The notes: generated from the letters alone by a model not told the origin. Counted from the first letter of the stretch, positions 1 through 12,195 are shown. The stretch: 64,000 nucleotides of DNA from Doryteuthis pealeii (GCA_023376005.1 CM042151.1:77242869-77306868); one strand, 5' to 3'. Made by a program: numbers and translations.

Positions 1-930
1 CAACCTACATGGCTAATATTTCCAAAAGATCACTTGAAATATTTGCCTTACAATGTAGCTTCTCCTACCAAGAACCCAAAGATCTTCATGCCATAAAAAA
101 AGCAAAACAAAAAAACAAAAAACAGTCCACTGAAATAAGTCAAAATTCAACACCATTAAAATAAGCATTGTCCATGTGTGAACATAAGTTGATAATTCCA
201 CTTACTCAGGTCACGACTGAAGTTTGTTCTCTCAAAAAGAGAAAAACAGGCAGGGACTTATGTACCTGTATAAACTAACTGTGAATATTATTTTTGTGGC
301 GAGATGTTTATGTTTAACCATAAATGTAGTAAAAACATTAGCATTTCACAAGTATTTACTGACATGATTTGTACCAGTAGAAATTGTATCCATCATTTGG
401 TTTAATTTCCCCTTAGTCTAACCCAACATGTTTCCGCATAACCTGGCTAATACAAAACAAAGGTTTTTTAGTTTAGATTATTTTTGTACATATATATGCA
501 CATATGTTATAAATAATAAACAATGTTAATTAAAAAAATTATCTTAATTAATAATAATGGGTATAGGCTATGCAGGGACATTTACAATCAAAGTTATGGC
601 AAGGTTAGATAAAAAAAAACAAACAACTTTAACGTTTCAAAAAATAATCTTATATAATATAATGAATGACCTCTTGTTTTTCGGGGGAAAATTAGTTGAA
701 AACGTCATTCATTACGCAAATGTATACGGTATATAGACCACTTTAAGAAGCTCTACTTCAAGAAATCTTTGCTCGATACCCCATACTTGTGACCTTGTGC
801 CCTGTGGCAAACAAATTGGGTAAATAACTACAGTACGCAGTACAGTATCAACAATGTTGAGAGAGAGGGTCATCTTAGTATATGGTGATACAATTATACA
901 CATGCACATCTGATAGAAAGTACATAAGTA
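1..930. other. AT-rich DNA, no gene seen
   Basis: No convincing coding region, RNA gene or repeat copy was recognised. Short open frames have no protein-like composition. Confidence 0.5.
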
Positions 931-947
931 ACATATTTGGTTATGTT

Positions 948-1400
948 CAAGATATGCACTCCCAAATTTTTCAGCTTTTTCTCCTTTCAAATTAGCAACA
1001 GGAGCTGCCTCATACGGTCTCCTGATCGGGAAAATAAACTTGTTTTTCATTTGAATTCTTAAATAATTTTCTTTTACAATAAATCATTTTGGCCATTGTC
1101 AATAAATATGTCTCAACTGTGGTGAGCTGATGGTAGGTGTGATGCTTCACCTCAGACGCTCATGAAAAGAGGATAGACTCCCTTGCTGCCCAGCTGATGC
1201 TGACAATAGGCCACTCAGCCAATTCTATTTACTACTATGTCTCAATGAACTTTTTTTAAAACAATGAATTTTGAAAGATGCTTAAAATAATTTATTGTAA
1301 AAGAAAACTATTAAAAAATTCAGATGAAAAACGTTAATTTGAAGGGAGCATTCCTTAAAAAAAAAACAGCTGAAAAATTCAGGAGTGCGTATTTTGAAGA
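948..1400. repeat. Inverted repeat pair interrupted by SINE alpha
   Basis: Minus strand of 948-1087 and plus strand of 1286-1400 share tttattgtaaaagaaaa, ttcaaatgaaaaac/ttcagatgaaaaac and cagctgaaaaattcaggagt-like sequence. A third relative (gctgctaattttaaaggtgc) is at 55499-55550. The open frame over 712-1050 (minus) is part of this repeat. Confidence 0.6.
1117..1235 (+). mobile_element. SINE alpha, 5'-truncated, with 10-bp target-site duplication
   Basis: Flanked by exact TATGTCTCAA at 1107-1116 and 1236-1245. The body (gagctgatggtaggtgtg, gatagactcccttgctg, ctgacaataggccactc) is the tail shared with 17230, 45735, 48140 and 59314. It sits between the arms of an older inverted repeat. Confidence 0.8.
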
Positions 1401-1625
1401 TATTTTATGCATTTATTACTGAATTTTTATTTTAATTTATATTTTATTGTTATTCTGTGTCGTCTCAGCAATCAAATAAGCAATAGTTCGTCTTTATTCA
1501 ATTACTGCTACACAGTTTATGGCTGGGTCTTTTTGTACAATTTTTAAACACTATGTTCCGGTAAAATAGAAAAACCTAATTTTATGGGGGGGTTGTATTT
1601 TTTTTACCGGCCCTGTAAATATTTT

Positions 1626-1910
1626 TGGCTGAACTTGCACAAAGGTGTCAAAATGAGGGTGACCCAGAAAAAACAGAACCCAAATTATCTATTTATTTTC
1701 CCATTAAACTAAAATTAAAACCCCAACCCTACCCCCCTAGTTAAAATTAACAGTTTTATTACAAAATTTGTGGGTTCTGTTTTTTCTGGGTCACCGGTAT
1801 ACAGGTGACCCAGAAAAAACAGAACCCACATTATTTATTCATTTTCCCATTAAACTAACCCTAAACCCTAACCCCAATCATAACCCTAAATACTAACCCA
1901 AGTTCAGCCA
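1626..1910. mobile_element. TIR/foldback element A1 with telomere-like interior
   Basis: Ends TGGCTGAACTTG and CAAGTTCAGCCA. Inside, gggtgacccagaaaaaacag pairs with ctgttttttctgggtcacc, then a second half-copy follows. 1855-1893 contains ctaaccctaaaccctaaccc. Flanks tatttt on both sides may be the target-site duplication. No transposase. Confidence 0.72.
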
Positions 1911-3229
1911 TATTTTTTTTTTATTATGAATGCAAATAATGATAAAAATAACAACACAGATTTAACACAAGTTAATTTATATCCATTTATATTTATATTT
2001 TGTGATGGATAAAGATACAAAAAATTCTTCAAAATAAAAAAATATAGATACCGTTAATGACTTTGTGATCAAATATGTGGATTTTTACATAACTTGAAAA
2101 AAAATCAAAGGAAATGATAAAGGTTAATTTGACTATCATGAACTTTTTCCAAAGTGGAAAAATCGCATTTTCCACTATAATTTGTTAAAACATAAAATTG
2201 TAAGCCTAAGCCTAACCCCAACCCAAACAAGATGAATTCTTGTCAAGTACCATTTTAAGAAATTAGCTTTTCTGATAGATTGTTTTTAAGTTTGCTTGTA
2301 TCACAGAATTGCACAACAACTATTTTTTAAGCAATTACCTTTTAGATAATTCCAATTGCTCGTCAACAACCATTTGAATATTTTAGCTTTTAGATAGTTT
2401 GAAATATATTTCAAGTATATTTGCTGGCAAAATAGCCTGCGGTATATTTTTACTAGGACCGGTAAAATAAGCTCGAAAAGCTTGTTTGTCTATGTTACCG
2501 GAACCGGCAAACTAGCTAATTAAAAAAACATAAAAAAAGAAAACCAGAGTGTTTTAACTTACGTCAAGTCACAGCAATTTTGTTTTAACTAAAAAGCATG
2601 TCGTTTGTTTCACTGATAAATGAATGAACGAATGAATGAATAAGAATGACGAAGCTATAAAATATTAAAATCCAATTGAATTAAGTAAACAAGCTTTCAA
2701 ACGATTATCTTTTGATCTAAAAAGGAAGTTGACGGTGATTACGGAAATCTATTCTCATATTTTTACAAATGTTATTGTCTTTTCTCATTTCTCTGGTCTG
2801 GTATGGAGTATGGACAAAATTTCAAAAAATTTTAAAACTGCGCCGACGAATTTAGATTTAACAAAACTCGAAAAAAAAAAAGGAGTAAGACTTATCGTAA
2901 GTTTTACTGTATTATGAAGAGAAAGGATTTTATTTTTACACGTGTAAAAATAATTGTTTTTTTACAGTCTTTAAAAGGGTAGAATTTTATAAATTAAAAT
3001 CTGTATTCTCAAAATGGCGTAGTTAATTGTTTTTTTTGTTTTTTTTTTTTTTTGTTTTTGTTGTTTTTTGTTTTTTTCGATTAGACTATTTAGTAGGTTC
3101 TAAAAGCTTGCATCCGGGCATTACATGTTTAACATCTTTCCTTATAAAAGTTAATGTAAACAGCTATTTACACGCTTCGTGTTTGGAACGTAAAAAAATA
3201 TATATTAGGTTTTGAAAACATCCAATCTG
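1911..3229. other. AT-rich DNA, no gene seen
   Basis: 2205-2235 has telomere-like gcctaagcctaaccccaac. 2452-2510 has three accgg/ccggt motifs. 3030-3076 is T-rich. Nothing else supported. Confidence 0.45.
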
Positions 3230-3860
3230 CCGTATCAAATTTACACCCCACCATATTTAACACAATGAAACCTGAATAAAGATTAATATTATTAAAAAAA
3301 CAAAAATGAACCTTTCAAAAGAAGAAACATAAAAATAAAAAAAAAAAAAATAATGAAAATTATGAACGAAAACAATGTTTACATTTTCGCAATATTAAAT
3401 CAACTGAAATTTAACGAAGCCAAAAACTACCGGATTAAAACAAAATTCTGTTAAAAATTAATTAAGAGTAACATTTTCGCGAAAATTTCGGTAATTATTT
3501 ACCTGTTGATGAAATTATGTTTAAAATAGGTTTGTCCTAAAATATATTCAAGGAAATATTTTTACGAGGTCTCTCCACCTATTTTATTTTACAAAATCTA
3601 AAAAAATGAACTGATAAAAACGATTTTTAATTTTTTTTTTAATAAAGTTAAGAGTCTGAATAATTATATCAGAAGAATTCTTTGAAAAAAAAATTTTTTT
3701 TCTTAGCAATTCATTTAAAAAAATCAAGTAAAAGTTTGAAAAAGAATGATATGACATTTTTTAGCAGAATTCAGAATTCATGTTTTTTTACTAAAATAGA
3801 TAAAAAATTTTTTAAAAATAAAAAAGTTAGGAAACTTATAAAAATCTTCTGGCAAGTATT
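3230..3860 (+). mobile_element. Diverged C-type element C3
   Basis: catatttaacacaatgaaac, gaacgaaaacaatgtttaca, taggtttgtcctaaaatata and gaacaattatatcag-like stretches follow the order of C1. The ends are not recognisable. Confidence 0.6.
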
Positions 3861-3975
3861 GTATTTTGTTAATGTAAAAATATACCATTTGATTTCCAAC
3901 CTCCTTTTGGCTATTTCTCATTTGGTAACCTTTGTTAGGTTACAACAACCTCCCTCCTTTGTTCTGCCACTTGTT

Positions 3976-6090
3976 GCAGGTGTAGCGATTGTCTTCCCTT
4001 GCTGGGATTTGATTGAGATTGGAAAAGGGTTATCTTCCCTTGCCACCAGGGTTTGCCACTAGAGGGCGTTAAAACCTGGCTATTTAAACATAGCCCGGGA
4101 AAAAAAACTAACTCTCTTTTCTCATCTGAGATCTCTAGACATGCACTAATTGCGTCTCTGTCTGTTTGAACTTGGGGTACCCCCCGCCCCAACTAATGGT
4201 ATATAAGTGTGTCTTCAACGGCCACTATACTCCATCTCCGTTGAGGTGTTTGGCCCACCCACCTTTTTATAACCATTATAGAATACAATCCTATATTTCA
4301 CACCCAAATAAGGATAAAAACACAAACACATTTCTTTTCCCAAACTTAAGGAAAAGAGATTAAAACAAACTCAAGAACACAATCCTTTTTCCAAACTTAA
4401 GGATTGAAAGACATTTATACATTAGTCAAAGTTTGATTGGACAAATCGGTGTGTTTACGTACTCGCGTTAGCACCCAAATAAAATATCAAAATTTGATCC
4501 ATCTGAGAGATATTTAAGAGACGCAAGAAATCAACATAAACAGAATTCATCTCGCCGTCAGACAGGACACACACCCGGACAACAACAAACAAACAGATGT
4601 CTGCGGGGACGATTCACCAACATCAAAACAAACACGACACCCTTGAGTCACAGCTGACTACTAGAATTTACCATTTCACTCGTACCACCACGTTCAACAT
4701 CAGGAATCAATTTCATCAGGTCGTATCTACAAACTTAATTTTCATTTCTGGTTAACGTCTATTCGAACTTTGATGTCTACATACATTTCACATTTCACAT
4801 CACACATATCTTAACAAACTTTTCCACGACATATCTACACATCTTTTTTCTCTTTGGAACCTTCACATCTTTGTTGTTATTACAAATTTATTCTCTGAAT
4901 GAATTTATTTGTTATCAAATAATTATAAGTATTTGTTTTATCATTTCTCCGTATTTTCTGCCTAAACTGTGTCTTATTATTTTATTCGTCATTTAAATAT
5001 TATTTGTGGAGTAGTTTATGCAAACCTGACCTCTACACTGTCAACATGCATGTCTTCTGTTGAGTTTTACCAACTAAAATAGTTCCTTCGGCATATGAGG
5101 TTACTACCTATGTCGCGTTACCAGAACTACGTGGTAATATTACTACGCGACGACCAATGGCGCCATAAAAATTGGCGCGCATTTCGTTTTTCCCTTTTGT
5201 CTTTGTTCCTTGTATCATTCTGTTCCGTAAAGTAAACCAACGTGTGAGCACGTGTTGTATTGTACCTCCGTTTGAATACGTCTTGTGTTCTCATTTTATT
5301 AACACTATGAGTCAACTAATACACACCACTGCAAGTAGTCATAGACCTTCCTACAAAACAGCCTATCTAACACCATCTAAACACTCCCATGTCTGTATGG
5401 AAGTGACCACCACGTGGTTCTGTACGAAGTAGTGCTTCCTTTATCTGCTTGACTATTCAAGGACTCTTTTCCGTAGGACGTTTTCCTAACTCTTTTGTAT
5501 TGTATGTTAGATGTTGTTCAGACAATAAAGTCTGTATTTTGTTATGTTATCTCTTTGTTGGAATTTGTTGTATAGATTTGTAATAAGAATGTTCTCTGGG
5601 GGGCACAGTTAAGTCCGACGATTTTACTCTCCCAGCAATGCTGCACTCTTCTCACCAATACTACCAAAAGATCTTGTCTCTCGTCCACTCGTCACCACAG
5701 CCAAAATGCTACAGCAAGCTTTTCTCCCGGTTTGTGAGGGCTGGTCAAATAAATACACAATTACAGTGTTCATCCGGGCTCCTTACTCTGACCAGCACGT
5801 GCGACACTAATCAGCACGCGTCAATCCTTCACATCCTGGCCACTCTGGATAGTTTAGCCATTCCCATGCGTCAGGCCACGACTCACGATCAGGAGAATGC
5901 GAGTTCAATCTCCCCACTCGCCTCTGATTTCAGTCTGCATGCCAAACACAGTCGTGCACGCTTCGAACTACTACGTTCGTGGTTTCTCTCGCCACAAGAT
6001 TCACCAGTGTTCGGAAGCTTTTCTGAGGCCTCCTAACGTATCATAAGAATTGGTATTAGCTACTGAAGTTAAAGTTAAAACCACCATTAA
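3976..6090 (+). mobile_element. LTR-like composite repeat (forward copy)
   Basis: Parts match the minus-strand copy at 10394-10980 in the same order: tgtagcgattgtcttccctt and tttgccacta (3978-4070), ctaactctctt and atgcactaattg (4108-4160), aataaagtctgtattt (5524-5539), then gcctcctaacgtatc and ggtattagcta (6027-6062). Between 4240 and 5490 there is about 1.2 kb absent from the shorter copy. It includes CpG-rich DNA with a CCAAT box and TATA-like sequence at 5150-5170. A promoter plus poly(A) signal suggests an LTR, but no coding domain is seen. A second tggtattagctactgaag copy is at 6199-6216. Confidence 0.4.
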
Positions 6091-6292
6091 TTCTTATACA
6101 ATCAATTAACTTAACTGACTCGTTTTCTGAGCCTTTAAGTAGATGTTTCTAGTTATGTGACTTATATTTAATAATTATTTTTAACGTATTATAAGAAGTG
6201 GTATTAGCTACTGAAGCTAGAACCCCATTAATTCTTATACAGGTTACAGTTTTAGTACTAATTTATTTATTAGTATCTGATCCGTGTCTTCT

Positions 6293-6300
<8 letters not shown>

Positions 6301-6345
<45 letters not shown>

Positions 6346-6370
6346 CTACCTACCTACCTACCTACCTATT
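6301..6370 (+). repeat. (CT)n then (ACCT)n microsatellite
   Basis: About 20 CT units (6301-6340) followed by cctacctacctacctaccta (6344-6366). Confidence 0.95.
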
Positions 6371-7177
6371 TACCCAATTTCCACGTAAAACAATGAGATC
6401 AATTACAGGACCAAAGAACGTTAACTAGTTTGAGTGACAAACATTATAATCATCGTCCACTCGCCAAGTTCTCCGTTGCCGAATGAAGAACAGGAAGTGA
6501 CGTCAGAGTCTTCGCACGCTTTTTCTTCTTTTTTTTTTTAACGTATGTGACCCAGGACATCGCAAGTAGGATTAAGTAGATATGTCAAAACTTTTATTGA
6601 CCTTCACGATCACCAGTAGAGAGACCCAGCAAGTGTATCTGGGGGACAGGAACTGAAACAATCATTATTGCTTGGTTTAAAAAAAAAAAAAAAAAGATTA
6701 AAAAAATTCACCGGCATCATGTGAACCCGGTAAGCAAAGTTTCAATTTTTCTTTTCACCACCCACTCTCTTTACCGCTACTTCACTACTCCCTTTAACAC
6801 TGATTCGCTCTCGTTTCTTTACTGTGCTTCCTTGGCCAGAGCCGGTGTGTTTTAACTTCGAAACCCCCGATCGGGGAAAGGGGCGTTGGGGTGGGGTGTT
6901 ATGACTCTTCGACATTTTTTTTTCAACTAATCTTCTTTTTAATGTAAAATTTTGCGACTTAAACATTTATTCCGAGTAAAATTTAGTCATAAAAATTTTG
7001 GAGGTGGTTACTAAAAGAAACAGTTTCTCAAAGTTTTTTTTAATGTTTTTTCTTTTCTTTTTTTTTCCTTTTTTTTTTTTATAGATAAAAGAACTTATTC
7101 ATTATAAAAGTAATTTATTATCGAATATGTACTGTAATTTTCATTAAAATTGCCTGATTTTTGATAATTTAAGAAAA
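6370..7177. other. No gene seen
   Basis: Mostly unique-looking with poly-A/T tracts (6680-6695, 7040-7082). A GC-rich patch at 6835-6900 (cccccgatcggggaaagggg) is a small palindrome. Confidence 0.4.
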
Positions 7178-7366
7178 ATGCCGCTTTCCTTCGAGGAGTC
7201 CTGTCTCCCAGGCTGGGGAACACTGAAATTAGCATGCAGTAGAGGGGGATCTCGTATCAGAGTTTTGGACGAGTTCCAACTTCAATCTTACTATCTTCCT
7301 ATTATGTTCACTTTCGGACTTGAGAAAGGTCTGAAATCTCTCATCACCCATACATGGGTTAAATAG
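7178..7366 (+). mobile_element. Diverged delta-like repeat fragment
   Basis: Ends catacatgggttaaatagta like the delta tail and shares gttttggacgagttc with 43158-43173. The short open frame here is not protein-like. Confidence 0.35.
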
Positions 7367-7376
7367 TACAACTACT

Positions 7377-7860
7377 GTTATTGTACAAATATGCCTTTGG
7401 CTTTATAAGAGGTTCACAGAGTGTTAACTCTGGTTCTTATAAAGCATTAGGTTACTTAAAGGATAAGTACCCAATGCGGAATATTTCGGTTTGGGAAACA
7501 ACAAACGCGTTAGTTACACTTATATAACTTTTATTATAACATATCTAGGGGAACGAAGTTCTCCAGGCTATATAATATCACAAGTGTCCAAACATACACA
7601 GTAGTGTTAATAGACAAAATAGGTGGAAACCACTTACTGTAAGTAGCGGCTGTGGTGTCTGGTATACACCATAGGTGTCTGCTGGAGAGAGGTGACAAGA
7701 ACGTCCGCACTTGTTCAGTAGCTTCGGTCAAAGAGGGTTCTCTTTTGGGGTTCCTACGTCACGTGACCAAAAATAAGGGTCTCCTGACGCAGGAGATTAC
7801 CCAAAACCACCAGACAAGGAGACTGCTCTTACAGCTTAAAATGACCCACGAAGGTTGATG
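7377..7860 (-). mobile_element. Possible third, diverged LTR-like repeat
   Basis: The minus strand has a GTAAGT motif near 7640, AATAAAAG near 7535 and an aatgctttataagaacc stretch near 7445, mirroring the order of features in 10394-10980. Sequence match is weak outside these motifs. 7408-7446 is also a small palindrome (ctttataag and cttataaag arms). Confidence 0.25.
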
Positions 7861-7989
7861 TGCCATTAAACAAAAGAAACCAGATCAAACCAAAGCTAAA
7901 ATTAGAACAAAAATATTGTTACTAATCAGGAATCAAAGCAAGTATTACAAAAAGAATAGATCATGATGCAGTTTAGTGATTTTTTTTTG

Positions 7990-8200
7990 GGGGGGGGGTC
8001 TTACCTTCTCCGCAGGAGATACAGTCGGTGTATTCTGATTCTAGCATCATTAAGAACATTTTATATTGATTCATATCTGCACCCCTGGGCTCCACAACTG
8101 GACCCTCACCATACATGCAGTTTTATAATATATACTAGAAACCTTTTAAGGGGGAGGGGTCTTACTCCTCTGCAGGGAATACAGTCTACCCCCCCCCCCA
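7990..8200 (-). mobile_element. Fragments of delta-type modules
   Basis: cgcaggagatacagtcggtg (8012), aactggaccctcaccataca (8096) and gtcttactcctctgcaggga (8159) match modules in 43040-43076 and 49375-49400 but in broken order. Confidence 0.4.
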
Positions 8201-8259
8201 ACGATAGAAAAAAAGAAATATTATCCTCACTGGTCAGAAAAATAAGGCCAGCTTTAATG

Positions 8260-8262
8260 ATA

Positions 8263-8357
<95 letters not shown>

Positions 8358-8628
8358 TAGATAGATACAGAGAGATAGATAGATAGGGAGAGAGAGATAG
8401 ATATATACAGAGAGATAGATAGAGAGAGAGGGAGATAGATAGATAGATAGATAGATATACATACAGAGAGATAGATAGATAGTGAGAGAGAGATAGAGAG
8501 ATAGATAGATATATACAGAAATAGATAGATAGAGAGAGGGGGAGAGAGATAGATAGATGGATAGATAGGAAGAGAGAGAGATACAGAGAGAGAGGGGGAG
8601 AGAAAAGAGAGAGAGAGAGAGAGAGAGA
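8260..8628 (+). repeat. Compound (AT)n-(AG)n-(GATA)n microsatellite
   Basis: About 46 bp of AT (8263-8308), about 40 bp of AG (8309-8350), then mixed gata/gagaga blocks to about 8628. Open frames across it are artefacts of simple sequence. Confidence 0.95.
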
Positions 8629-8882
8629 ACAGCTGTGTAATTTTGTTGGCTTCCAGTTTATACGATTTTTCTTGTTCCCCCGCAAAGTGCGTCTTTTCAT
8701 CATGTTAATTTTGTAGCAATGCCCAATTTATTTAACTTCGGCAGTCGGGTCAAATTTAATTGACTTAAAGATTTCAGTTAAAGAGACAAGCATACTAATT
8801 GCTGTTTTAGTGAAAATGACTGTCCTGTATCAAGACACAGATTAAAAAACAAACAAAAAAAAAATCACGTATTTTAAATGAA

Positions 8883-9203
8883 CTAGTACAAAATCTTAAA
8901 AAAACACCCTCCGGGCGATGTAAAAATAGATTTTTGAAACATACTGCCTGAGGGGTGGGAGTAAAAAAATTCAATGTCAGCGAGTTTGTACCCTAAGTAA
9001 GTAAAATCATCAAATTCCTTAAAGGATTAAAAAAATAAAACAATTTGAAATGTAAACTTTAAATATGTATTAAAATAAAACAAACTATATATAGATATAT
9101 AATACCAGTCATGTATTTATTAAAACTTGTTTTAAAAAACAATGAGGACTGTCTAATGTTGCATGTTCAAATTTTGAGTGTATTTATTCTATGTTATGAC
9201 GAT
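8883..9203 (-). mobile_element. Helitron 3' part, 5'-truncated
   Basis: The minus strand ends in CTAG at 8886-8883 after a cgcccggagggtg hairpin; body matches 21070-21383. Similarity stops near 9203. Confidence 0.65.
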
Positions 9204-9244
9204 TTGAACAAGCGGAAACTGTGTATATACTTCAATATGATGGT

Positions 9245-9712
9245 TTAATTATTACGTTTGATATGTTTACTTAAGAGCTATTGCGAAGAGTTCAATATTT
9301 AAAAAGTATAATAATCTTGATCTAACTTTCTTTCACTTTTTTTTTCTTTCTTTTCTACTTTTCATCTTTCCATTGTTTTCGATTGAAACAGACGAGCATT
9401 ATCGCTTCCGCGCCCTCGCCCCCTTTTATATTTCCCGTATTCTCTTTCTTTCTCTCTTATTATATTTTTCTGTACAGCATGACTTGTGTAGCATGACCTT
9501 TTTCTTCCCTTTCTTTCTTTATAATAGAAATGGAATGGTCTATTATTTAGCTGAGGTGGCAGCACTCCTAAGAAATAAGAATCCAGCGGATAAGCAACAC
9601 CAATTAATCAGGATTTACATTTTGGCATTTCATTTGGTCTCATTTTTAACCAGAGGGTGTTGCAAGATGATAACGATCGGAAGATTAAGGAACACGAGTA
9701 TTAAAATATCGA
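9245..9712 (+). repeat. Repeat K copy 1 with ORF
   Basis: Matches 21843-22312 over its length. It includes an open frame from the ATG at 9499 reading MTFFFPFFLYNRNGMVYYLA, then LIRIYILAFHL and CKMITIGRLRNTSI. A pyrimidine-rich segment precedes it. The product is not recognised. Confidence 0.62.
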
Positions 9713-9944
9713 TGTGCTTATTTTAAGCTTACGAGAATACTTTTCACAACCGGAAAAAGTTTTGCTTGATTGATTGTTTTAACGGCATTTCAACCCGTCT
9801 AAGGTTATTTCATGCTTAGACGTTTGGTAATTTTGTTCATTGTACGTTTATATTTACATTTTATGTGTAGTTGTTTCTTTAGATATTTTTTTTTTACACA
9901 TGGTTATATTGAATACGAATAATCTTTTAAAGATATAATTGTCC

Positions 9945-10030
9945 CCATAGACTGGTTGCTAATAGGTACTACCCCATCGGGTCAGAGTAGACCTGGGAGT
10001 AATGGTAATGACGCACGAAGATTAATATGC
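9945..10030 (-). mobile_element. SINE delta 3' fragment
   Basis: cccatagactggttgctaat, ggtactaccccatcgggtca and gagtagacctgggagtaatg: the inverted 3' end of the family. Confidence 0.6.
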
Positions 10031-10068
10031 AATGACTTCACCCTACAAACCTACACTTCAATAGCTAA

Positions 10069-10393
10069 CCTTTCACCCGGCTTCGCTGGGGGTCCAGTGA
10101 GCTTCGGCCGCTGGACATGTTGAGAGTTAAATAATAGCGTCGGTCCCAGGGGACTATCCCCCCAGGCAATACCTGCCCCCTTGGGGGTAGGGCTGGGTTT
10201 ATTGCCTAGTGCCTGAGGCGCCCCACTTGTGGGGAATGCCGACGGGATCGACGCAATTTTTGTTCTTTCCCACCCATGAGCTTCTGCTTGTGGGTGGGCC
10301 CACGTTAAAACGAGGCCTTGTGCCCAGTCCATACAAGTGGGGTATGAGACAAATACTCCTTTAATACACTTATAACGTTTAAAGGTGGTTTTA
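10069..10393 (+). mobile_element. Structured retroposon, copy 1
   Basis: Aligns end to end with 47678-47969. The 14-base direct repeat ACTTCAATAGCTAA flanks it (10055-10068 and 10394-10407). GC-rich, unlike its surroundings, with a series of hairpins: 6-bp stem at 10092-10116, CTGCCCCC/GGGGGTAG at 10173-10190, CCCCAC/GTGGGG at 10221-10234, and CCCACCCA/TGGGTGGG at 10269-10298. About 33 bases at the right end are not shared with copy 2, and the last ten also occur beside the target repeat elsewhere, so the right border is less sure. Confidence 0.65.
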
Positions 10394-10980
10394 ACTTCAA
10401 TAGCTAATACCTTTTCTTATAATGCGTTAGGAGGCCCCAGAAAGCCACCAAACACAGGTAAATTTATATATTCTTATATAATGAATCCCAACAAGAGTTA
10501 TGATAAATACAGACTTTATTATCTGAGCAGCATCCAACATTTACAATAGAAAACAAACTAGGGCAAAAGTCATAAGGGAAATTTTCTTTGTAGATAGTCT
10601 TGAGGCACCTAACTGGAGAAGAGAAGTAGTCACTTACTGTGTAGAAAAAACATTGTGTAACAGGTATACGGTAAAGACGCAACTGGTGCGCGTAACTTCA
10701 GTGGAGCCATAGGGTGTAGAAGGGGCCGCGTACATACACAGGTATAAGCCTGTAGTTGGGGGGCATCCCGGCAGTCCCCCCACCCCAAAGTCCAATTTGA
10801 CGGAGACATAACTTGTCTAGTGCATATCTGTTGAGCCACAGATAGAAGAGAGAGTTAGTTTTTCAGGAGCTGTGTTTGAATAGCCAGTTTGCAACGCCTA
10901 GTGGCAAACACTGGCGGCAAGGGAAAATAACCCTTCGCTCGTCTCGACCTCAACCAAACAAGAGAAGATAATCGCTACAC
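10394..10980 (-). mobile_element. LTR-like repeat (inverted copy, about 590 bp)
   Basis: The minus strand starts tgtagcgattatcttc near 10978 and carries a GTAAGT donor-like motif near 10638, AATAAAG near 10520 and ends ggtattagctattgaag near 10400. Compact size, TG start, donor and poly(A) signal fit a solo LTR. Related to 3976-6090. Confidence 0.45.
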
Positions 10981-11159
10981 ACTTAACAAACAATTGCAGA
11001 CAACTCACTATAAAAGTCAAGAAAGATACTTGAAAAAAAACAAAAAAACATTAGAATAAATCTGACCGCCCATCTCCACACACAATTTACCCCTTGACAT
11101 AAAATAGCCCCAGATGGGTTGACATGCCATTAAACCAAATCAATGAATCAATCACAATT

Positions 11160-11624
11160 CAAACGAAGATGGTGTTGCCGATAGAGGTGCCCGCTCTGTC
11201 GGCTGGGACAGAAGAATACACAGACTGCACCTCTGCAGAGGAGTAAAATCCTCCCAATGTGGCTACCAATCGGCTGTGGATGGCGACCTGTAATGCTTAA
11301 GGACGGAATCCTAGTGGCCGAGCAGTCTATGACATACAACATTCTACTTTGGCCTTTATTTCGACTAGATGAGATTTTGGAGAGGCTGGTCACGCCCAGC
11401 ACCTATATGATTGTCCCAACTCTATTGCCCTTATGGCAACCCCCAACCCCTTTTTATCGTATATGTACTGGAAGTTGGTGGCCCTGGTTATGATGTTAAA
11501 CTGTATCTAATTGTGAAGTTCCAATTCTGGGGCACTGGGGAGTGTGGAGTACACCTTCATCGCCATTACTCTCAAGTCCGCTCTGACCTGGTGTTAGGGT
11601 TCCATCTATGGGTTAAATAGAAAA
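11160..11624 (+). mobile_element. SINE delta (composite retroposon), long copy
   Basis: About 460 bp, matching 48995-49445 in opposite orientation: ctgcacctctgcagagg, then cagtctatgacatacaac, gcacctatatgattgtccc, ccttatggcaacccccaacc, gtatctaattgtgaagttcc and a tccatctatgggttaaatag end. No tRNA-like head was found. Confidence 0.72.
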
Positions 11625-12195
11625 AATGAGTTAAAAAATGTTTTAAAAATTAATACCTATTGAAGTCAATCAGTCTGTCAGTCAGTCTACTATTGGTTTG
11701 AACAACAGCAACTGACCAAGCACAACTGAACCAGTGTCAAGACAACTGGTACTTATAAGAATTCAGAATAGTCCACTCATGCATTTGGGTGATTCCATTC
11801 CTTGAGTCCTGATTGGCTGCTTGGTTTTCTATGATGTTCTGAGGCTTCATAAATAACCTGCCATTTTGCAGTAGTCTTTGCAGCAAACCAGGTTCGTATT
11901 AAGTTACGATTGCTTGCTGCCTTGTTTTACCAATTCGACGGTAATTGGAACTAGTATGATTATTCTACAATATCCATCAAGCATCAATATAACAAAACGT
12001 CTTCGGCATAAAATAACCCAACAAGGGTTGATATGCCGTAAAATCCAACAAACCAAACCATTGAGGCGCCAAATCGACGTCACACTGAAATTGTAATTGT
12101 TTAAATACGTTTCGAACTCCTTGTCCTTGGTCCAAAGATCTTAAAATATTCATTAGCGAACGGTAAGAGGTTTTGTTCAACTGTAGGTATACAAG

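Noticed and set aside
712..1050. 112-codon minus-strand open frame
   Set aside because: Lies in an inverted repeat with a relative at 55499; no domain, and the related copies do not keep the frame.
5131..5148. TAATATTAC nonanucleotide as a circular single-stranded DNA virus origin
   Set aside because: It is a short palindrome with no proper stem, no repeated binding sites and no Rep gene nearby; likely chance.
5638..6036. 132-codon open frame in the LTR-like composite
   Set aside because: No recognisable gag, protease or other domain; part of it is a SINE-like segment. Possible but unsupported as coding.
8106..8703. Two long minus-strand frames rich in Ser, Leu, Tyr and Ile
   Set aside because: They translate the AG/GATA/AT microsatellite.
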